Source: Desulfobacterales bacterium
GTDB lineage: Bacteria > Desulfobacterota > Desulfobacteria > Desulfobacterales > SpSt-501
Assembly: GCA_025454275.1 (NCBI GenBank)
Contig: JALOOS010000025.1
Location: forward strand, 1 to 17,810
Length of the DNA: 17,810 nt
Direction of reading: 5' to 3'
Both the position numbers and the translations under genes were made by a program. Shown here in pieces: positions 14,097-17,810 of this stretch (the first letter of the stretch is position 1; every line of letters starts with the position of its first letter). Under the pieces are notes generated by a model. That model was not told the DNA's origin and ran no database searches. It saw nothing but the letters and a program-made list of their open reading frames with translations.

Positions 14097-14968
14097 ATGC
14101 TCTTCCCCGACTACCGCCCCCGGCGGATGCGGCAATCCGAGGCGTTCCGGCGCATGGTGCGCGAGACGACCTTGTCCGTCAACGACCTGATCCTGCCGCT
14201 TTTCGCCATCGGCGGGAAGAACGTCCGCAACCCCATCCCCTCCATGCCCGGCCATTTCCAGCTCTCCGTGGACCAGGTGGTGAAGAGCTGCCGCGAGCCG
14301 TCAAGGCGGTCAAGGACGCTCTGCCCGGGCTGGCGGTGATCACCGACGTCTGCCTGTGCCAGTACACCGACCACGGGCACTGCGGCTGCGTGGAGGGGGA
14401 GCGTGTCGACAACGACGCCACCCTCGATCTGATCGCCCGCACCGCCCTCTCCCATGCCAAGGCCGGCGCCGACATGGTGGCCCCTTCGGACATGATGGAC
14501 GGCCGGGTGGCGGAGATCCGCGAGGCGCTCGACGAAAACAACTTGAGCCATGTCCCGATCATGGCCTACTCGGCCAAGTACTGCTCGGCCTACTACGGTC
14601 CCTTCCGCACTGCGGCCGACTCCGCCCCGAAGTCCGGCGACCGGCGCACCTACCAGATGGATCCGGCCAACGCGCTGGAGGCGATCCGCGAAGCCTCGAT
14701 GGACGTCGAGGAGGGGGCGGACATCATCATGGTGAAGCCGGCCCTGGCCTACCTGGACATCATCTGCCGCGTGCGCCAGGAGTTCGACCTGCCGGTGGCG
14801 GCCTACAACGTGAGCGGTGAATATGCGATGATCAAGGCCGCCGCGCAGATGGGGTGGCTGGACGAGGGGCGGGTGATGATGGAGACCTTGACGGCCATCA
14901 AGCGGGCCGGCGCCGACCTGATCCTGACCTATTTCGCGCTGGACGCCGCGCGAGCGCTGCGCGCCTGA
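14097..14968 (+). pseudogene. hemB: Delta-aminolevulinic acid dehydratase (porphobilinogen synthase), broken by deletion and frameshift
   Basis: HemB condenses two 5-aminolevulinate molecules to porphobilinogen, the first common step of tetrapyrrole synthesis. The start (ATG 14097, GGAG at 14085-14088) encodes MLFPDYRPRRMRQSEAFRR through FQLSVDQVVKSCRE, ending near base 14297. From there the family sequence resumes in another frame (AVKAVKDALPGLAVITDVC) and runs to the stop at 14968. About 34 residues that normally lie between these points (the PAVILFGIP region) are missing. The frame change implies a loss of about 100-106 bp, with length 1 modulo 3. The rest is intact and conserved: the metal-site cysteines C-x-C-x7-C (DVCLCQYTDHGHC) and both active-site lysines, in MAYSAKYCSAYYGPF and IIMVKPALAYLD. 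This argues for a very recent lesion or an assembly error. The gene sits between ahbC and ahbD, as expected for a heme operon. Confidence 0.9.
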
Positions 14969-14975
14969 GGCGGCG

Positions 14976-16076
14976 ATGGATCCGAACGGCCGCACCTCCC
15001 CGCCTCACGGCCATCCGGCCGCCGACCGCGCCGTTCTGCGGCTCGTCGCCTGGGAGACCACCCGCAACTGCAATCTCGCCTGCGTTCACTGCCGGGCTTC
15101 CGCCACGCGCGGCCCCTACACCGGGGAGCTCGACACGGCGGAGGCCTTCCGGCTGCTCGACCAGATCGCGGAACTGGGCCGGCCGATCGTGATCCTGACC
15201 GGCGGCGAGCCCCTGCTGCGGGAGGACATCTTCGAGATCGCCGCCTACGGCACCCGGCGGGGGCTGCGCATGGTGATGGCGCCGAACGGCACCCTGGTGA
15301 CCGACGCCATCGCCCAAAAACTGGCGGCCAGCGGCATCAAGCGGCTCAGCATCAGCCTGGACGGGGCCAGCGCCGACACCCACGACGCCTTCCGCCAGGT
15401 GCCGGGGGCCTTTGCCGGCGCCCTGCGCGGCATTGAATGCCTGAAGCGCGCCGGGCTCCCGTTTCAGGTCAACACCACGATCACCCGCACCAACCTCGCG
15501 GAGCTCCCGCGCATTCAGGAGCTCGCCGTTGCGCTCGGCGCGGTGGCGCACCATATCTTTCTGCTCGTCCCGACCGGGCGCGGCAAGTACATCGTCGACC
15601 AGGCGATCGATGCCGAAGAGTACGAGCGCACCCTGAACTGGTTCTACGACCAGCGCGGCAAGACGCCCCTCGAGCTGAAGGCCACCTGTGCCCCGCACTA
15701 CTATCGCATCCTGCGCCAGCGCTCCGCCCGCGACGGAACCCCCCTCTCCTTTCAGACCCACGGTCTGGACGCCGTCACCCGCGGCTGCCTGGGCGGAATC
15801 GGGTTCTGCTTCGTCTCCCACACGGGCGACGTCCAGCCCTGCGGCTTTCTGAGCACGCTCTGCGGCAATGTCCGCCGCGCCTCTTTCGCCGAGATCTGGC
15901 GCCACGCCGAGGTCTTCACCGCCCTGCGCGACTACGACCGGCTCTCCGGCAAATGCGGGGCGTGCGAATACAAGCGGGTCTGCGGCGGTTGCCGTGCACG
16001 CGCCTACGAGGCGACGGGCGACTACCTGGCCGAGGAGCCCCTCTGCAGCTACCTGCCGCGCTCCCGCTGCGGCTGA
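14976..16076 (+). CDS. ahbD: Radical SAM heme synthase, Fe-coproporphyrin III decarboxylase (AhbD)
   Basis: AhbD performs the last step of the siroheme-dependent pathway, decarboxylating two propionates of iron-coproporphyrin III to the vinyl groups of heme b. The 366 residues carry the radical SAM motif Cys32-x3-Cys36-x2-Cys39 in TTRNCNLACVHCRASA, then TGGEP at 75-79. The C-terminal half holds auxiliary-cluster cysteines (271, 278, 289, 296, 327, 330, 336, 339, 357), including the CGAC-x5-CGGC block. It starts 7 bp after the hemB stop with GAGG (14967-14970) as ribosome site, so ahbC, hemB and ahbD form one operon. ahbA/ahbB and the siroheme genes are not in this window. The heme made here is needed by both bd oxidases encoded alongside. 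A peptide-maturase radical SAM function is much less likely, given the neighbours. Confidence 0.9.
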   Translation: MDPNGRTSPPHGHPAADRAVLRLVAWETTRNCNLACVHCRASATRGPYTGELDTAEAFRLLDQIAELGRPIVILTGGEPLLREDIFEIAAYGTRRGLRMVMAPNGTLVTDAIAQKLAASGIKRLSISLDGASADTHDAFRQVPGAFAGALRGIECLKRAGLPFQVNTTITRTNLAELPRIQELAVALGAVAHHIFLLVPTGRGKYIVDQAIDAEEYERTLNWFYDQRGKTPLELKATCAPHYYRILRQRSARDGTPLSFQTHGLDAVTRGCLGGIGFCFVSHTGDVQPCGFLSTLCGNVRRASFAEIWRHAEVFTALRDYDRLSGKCGACEYKRVCGGCRARAYEATGDYLAEEPLCSYLPRSRCG

Positions 16077-16120
16077 CGCCCGCTCCCGCCCTCTTTCTCG
16101 ACGTCCCGGCCGATTTGGGG

Positions 16121-16149
16121 TTGCATGGCCTCGGCAAAACGGCTATAAC
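16121..16149 (+). promoter_or_regulatory. Predicted promoter of the AcuB-like gene
   Basis: TTGCAT (16121-16126) and TATAAC (16144-16149) have the ideal 17-bp spacer. The predicted start is near 16156, giving a leader of about 68 nt. It separates this gene from the ahb operon. Confidence 0.65.
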
Positions 16150-16158
16150 CCCCTCATC

Positions 16159-16192
16159 GCCGCCGGGGCCGGCACCCCCGGCCGCCGGCGGC
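16159..16192 (+). other. Stable hairpin at the very 5' end of the AcuB-like mRNA
   Basis: GCCGCCGG (16159-16166) pairs with CCGGCGGC (16185-16192), and GGCCGG (16167-16172) pairs with CCGGCC (16178-16183). One bulged G (16184) and a 5-nt loop complete a 14-bp GC stem. It begins about three bases after the predicted transcription start. It could protect the 5' end of the mRNA, or serve as a hairpin terminator for ahbD without a T run. Confidence 0.55.
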
Positions 16193-16223
16193 CCGAGATG
16201 CCTCCCAGCCCGAGGGCACACCC

Positions 16224-16829
16224 ATGATTATTCGAGACCTGATGATCGCCAACCCCATCGCCGTCACGGCCAGCGCGTCCATCGGCGATGCCATCGAGCT
16301 GATGAAGGCCAACCACATCCGCCACCTGCCGGTCGTCTCCAAGGGCAAGCGGCTCGAAGGCCTGGTGACGCTTGCCGATCTGAAACAAGGCCTCATTCCC
16401 TCCATGCTGGGCGATGTGAGCCTGAAGGACCTGATGATCAAGGATCCGATCACCGTCCGCCCCGAGGACGACATCGAAACCGCCGCCCAGATCATCTACC
16501 GCCACAAGATCGGCGGCCTGCCCGTGACCAAAAACGATCGCCTGGTCGGCATCATCACGGAGACCGACATCCTGCGGGCCTTCATCGACATGATGGGAAT
16601 CCTCTCCTCCACCTCCCGCATCGATGTCGCGGCCGGCAACAAGCCGGAGCTCCTGAAAAAAGCGCTCCAGATCATCAGCGATGCCGGCGGGGATGTGATC
16701 AACGTCATCGTAACGCTGCAGAAGGCCCGCAAGCGCGTCTATCATTTCAGGCTTGCCGCCTGCAGCACCGCATCGATCCGCCGGGCCTTGACCAAGGGAG
16801 GATTTGAGGTGCTGGCGGCCATGGATTGA
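16224..16829 (+). CDS. Tandem CBS domain protein with C-terminal ACT-like domain (AcuB-like)
   Basis: The 201 residues hold two CBS domains and one ACT-like domain. CBS1 spans about 1-57 (IRDLMIANPIAVTASASIGDAIELM), CBS2 about 65-121 (LKDLMIKDPITVRPEDDIETAAQIM-like, ending GIITETDILRAF), and the ACT-like fold about 130-197. CBS pairs bind adenine nucleotides such as AMP, ATP or SAM and act as energy sensors; ACT domains bind small metabolites. The same architecture is found in AcuB, named for acetoin utilisation in Bacillus, but similar proteins are common in anaerobes with unknown targets. GAGGG (16212-16216) supports the ATG at 16224. No acetoin genes are present, so I give no gene symbol. 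It has its own promoter and is probably co-transcribed with the methyltransferase 64 bp downstream. Confidence 0.88.
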   Translation: MIIRDLMIANPIAVTASASIGDAIELMKANHIRHLPVVSKGKRLEGLVTLADLKQGLIPSMLGDVSLKDLMIKDPITVRPEDDIETAAQIIYRHKIGGLPVTKNDRLVGIITETDILRAFIDMMGILSSTSRIDVAAGNKPELLKKALQIISDAGGDVINVIVTLQKARKRVYHFRLAACSTASIRRALTKGGFEVLAAMD

Positions 16830-16833
16830 AGGG

Positions 16834-16854
16834 GCCGCCGTGTGCGTCGGCGGC
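16834..16854 (+). other. Intercistronic hairpin between the AcuB-like and methyltransferase genes
   Basis: GCCGCCG (16834-16840) and CGGCGGC (16848-16854) form a perfect 7-bp stem with a 7-nt loop, flanked by GGG and CCC that can extend it past a bulge. It starts 5 nt after the stop codon. There is no T run, so it is either a weak terminator or a processing/stability element. Confidence 0.4.
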
Positions 16855-16893
16855 ACCCCGCCGTTTGCAACCTACCAGCGCGCAGGAGAGACC

Positions 16894-17562
16894 ATGTTCA
16901 ACGGAGCATCCGACTGGAAGACGCGATTCCGCCCCAACGGGCGGCTCACTTTTTTAAAAGGGTTCCTGCGCCACCCGACCACCGTCGGCTCCATCACCCC
17001 GAGCTCGCGTTTCCTCGAGCGGCGGATCGTGGCCAGCGCCGAGATCGCACAGGCCGGCACAGTGGTCGAGCTCGGCCCCGGCACCGGGGGGACCACCCGG
17101 GCGATTCTGAACGCACTGCCCCCGACCTCCCGGCTCCTGACCCTCGAGATCAACCCCGGATTCGTCGCCTACCTGAAGTCTCTCCCCGACCCGCGCCTCC
17201 GGGTCCAGCTCGACAGTGCCGAGCGGATCGGCGAGGCGCTGGCGGAGCATGGCCTGCCGCGCCCGAATGCGGTCGTCTCCGGCATCCCCTTTTCGACCAT
17301 GCCGGCCGAATGCGGGCGTCGCATTCTCAGGGCCGTCTGGGCATGCCTGGCGCCCGGGGGCTGTTTCGTCGCCTACCAATTCGTCAAGCGGGTGGCGGAG
17401 CTTGACCCCGAGACACTGGGGCTGCCCGAGGTGAGCATGGAGTTTCTGAACGTGCCGCCCGTTCACCTCTTCCGCTGGCGCAAGCCACAGGCCGGTCCCC
17501 AGCCGGCCGCCGAGGGCCGCAAGGCCGGTCAGCGGCCGCTTCCGGCCGATTCTCACCCCTGA
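16894..17562 (+). CDS. Class I SAM-dependent methyltransferase, phospholipid N-methyltransferase (PmtA)-like
   Basis: I start the gene at the ATG at 16894, preceded by AGGAGAG (16884-16890), giving 222 residues; upstream in-frame sequence lacks a ribosome site and does not look like this family. Residues 19-40 (TFLKGFLRHPTTVGSITPSSRFL) are typical of the PmtA/KsgA-like group (COG3963). Motif I is VVELGPGTGGTT (57-68), the acidic post-I residue lies in LEIN (84-87), and SGIPF (129-133) replaces the NPPY-type motif IV. PmtA methylates phosphatidylethanolamine toward phosphatidylcholine; rRNA dimethylases are related in fold. A signal peptide is absent, consistent with a cytoplasmic enzyme acting at the membrane face. 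The Ala/Pro/Arg-rich tail after about 200 is poorly conserved in appearance. Its stop overlaps the end of hisD by 10 bp, tail to tail. Confidence 0.82.
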   Translation: MFNGASDWKTRFRPNGRLTFLKGFLRHPTTVGSITPSSRFLERRIVASAEIAQAGTVVELGPGTGGTTRAILNALPPTSRLLTLEINPGFVAYLKSLPDPRLRVQLDSAERIGEALAEHGLPRPNAVVSGIPFSTMPAECGRRILRAVWACLAPGGCFVAYQFVKRVAELDPETLGLPEVSMEFLNVPPVHLFRWRKPQAGPQPAAEGRKAGQRPLPADSHP

Positions 17563-17810
17563 CCGGAAAGCCGCAGGCGGACCGAACGGGCGTGGGCGCC
17601 CAACCCCTCCACCTCGGCCAGCCGCACGATGTCCGGCCCCTCCCGGTGCAGGGCGTCGGCCGAATAGTGCAGGATGCTCGTGCGCTTGAGGAAGTGATCC
17701 ACCGAAAGGGCCGACGCGAAGCGCGCCGTGCCGGCCGTCGGCAGCACGTGGTTCGGACCCGCCATGTAATCCCCCACCGCCTCCGGGGTGTAGGCCCCTA
17801 AAAACACCGC
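17553..17810 (-). CDS. hisD: Histidinol dehydrogenase (HisD), C-terminal fragment
   Basis: This is the 3' end of a gene running off the right edge; 85 codons are visible. HisD oxidises L-histidinol to L-histidine in two NAD+-dependent steps with a bound Zn2+. The visible part reads AVFLGAYTPEAVGDYMAGPNHVLPTAGTAR, a strongly conserved HisD segment whose Asp in GDY corresponds to a zinc ligand (E. coli Asp360). Near the end GLGAHARSVRLR contains the His that matches the other zinc ligand (E. coli His419). The apparent start within the window is only an internal Val codon. It converges on the methyltransferase gene with a 10-bp overlap, so there is no room for a terminator between them. Confidence 0.95.
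   Translation of the reverse strand, partial: AVFLGAYTPEAVGDYMAGPNHVLPTAGTARFASALSVDHFLKRTSILHYSADALHREGPDIVRLAEVEGLGAHARSVRLRLSGQG

Noticed and set aside
14088..14968. Programmed ribosomal frameshift as an explanation for the split hemB
   Set aside because: No slippery heptamer is evident at the junction, and about 34 family residues are absent, so a frameshift alone would not restore a normal HemB.
1..17810. CRISPR arrays, tRNA or rRNA genes, insertion sequences or phage genes
   Set aside because: I saw no regularly spaced direct repeats, no tRNA-like cloverleaf, no transposase motifs and no terminal inverted repeats. The only long inverted repeat (14037-14081) encloses three bases.

Overview
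The window is a GC-rich bacterial chromosome segment. The best organism guess is an anaerobic Desulfobacterota-type bacterium (a sulfate reducer or a relative). That guess rests on an ahbC-hemB-ahbD cluster, the signature of the siroheme-dependent route to heme b, lying beside two cytochrome bd-type oxygen reductases. No rRNA, tRNA, CRISPR array, transposase or phage structural gene is visible, and gene density is high.

Layout, left to right. A 3' fragment of an AlkA-like DNA glycosylase (+) converges on a long minus-strand block. Read in its own direction, that block is: a receiver-only response regulator, cydD, cydC, an Rrf2-family Fe-S-type repressor, cydA and cydB. A 275-bp AT-richer divergent region (7405-7679) carries promoters facing both ways. 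To its right the plus strand holds an unrecognised gene, a second bd-type oxidase (CioAB-like) with a 39-residue DUF2474-like small membrane protein, a ClpX-like AAA+ ATPase, ahbC, a broken hemB, ahbD, an AcuB-like CBS/ACT protein and a PmtA-like methyltransferase. The 3' end of hisD (-) closes the window, tail to tail with the methyltransferase.

How the parts fit together. Two quinol:O2 oxidoreductases, the CydDC ABC transporter needed to assemble bd oxidases, and the last two enzymes of the alternative heme pathway are packed into about 16 kb. The locus looks like an oxygen-defence or microaerobic respiration island that makes both the oxidases and their heme. The rrf2-cydAB operon has a recognisable promoter overlapped by two interleaved inverted repeats. 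This suggests autoregulation by the Cys-containing Rrf2 protein, which would sense O2, NO or Fe-S status.

The points most worth a second look are: (1) a perfect 15-bp tandem duplication that inserts five residues just before the conserved WDGNQVW motif of CydB; (2) a roughly 100-bp out-of-frame deletion in hemB; (3) a perfect 21-bp inverted repeat between ahbC and hemB; (4) a ClpX-like ATPase without a zinc domain that keeps the pore and IGF loops, appears to carry a duplicated C-terminal lid, and seems to be read from a leaderless transcript; (5) an unrecognised Cys-rich protein with an HTH-like tail at the head of the cioAB operon.
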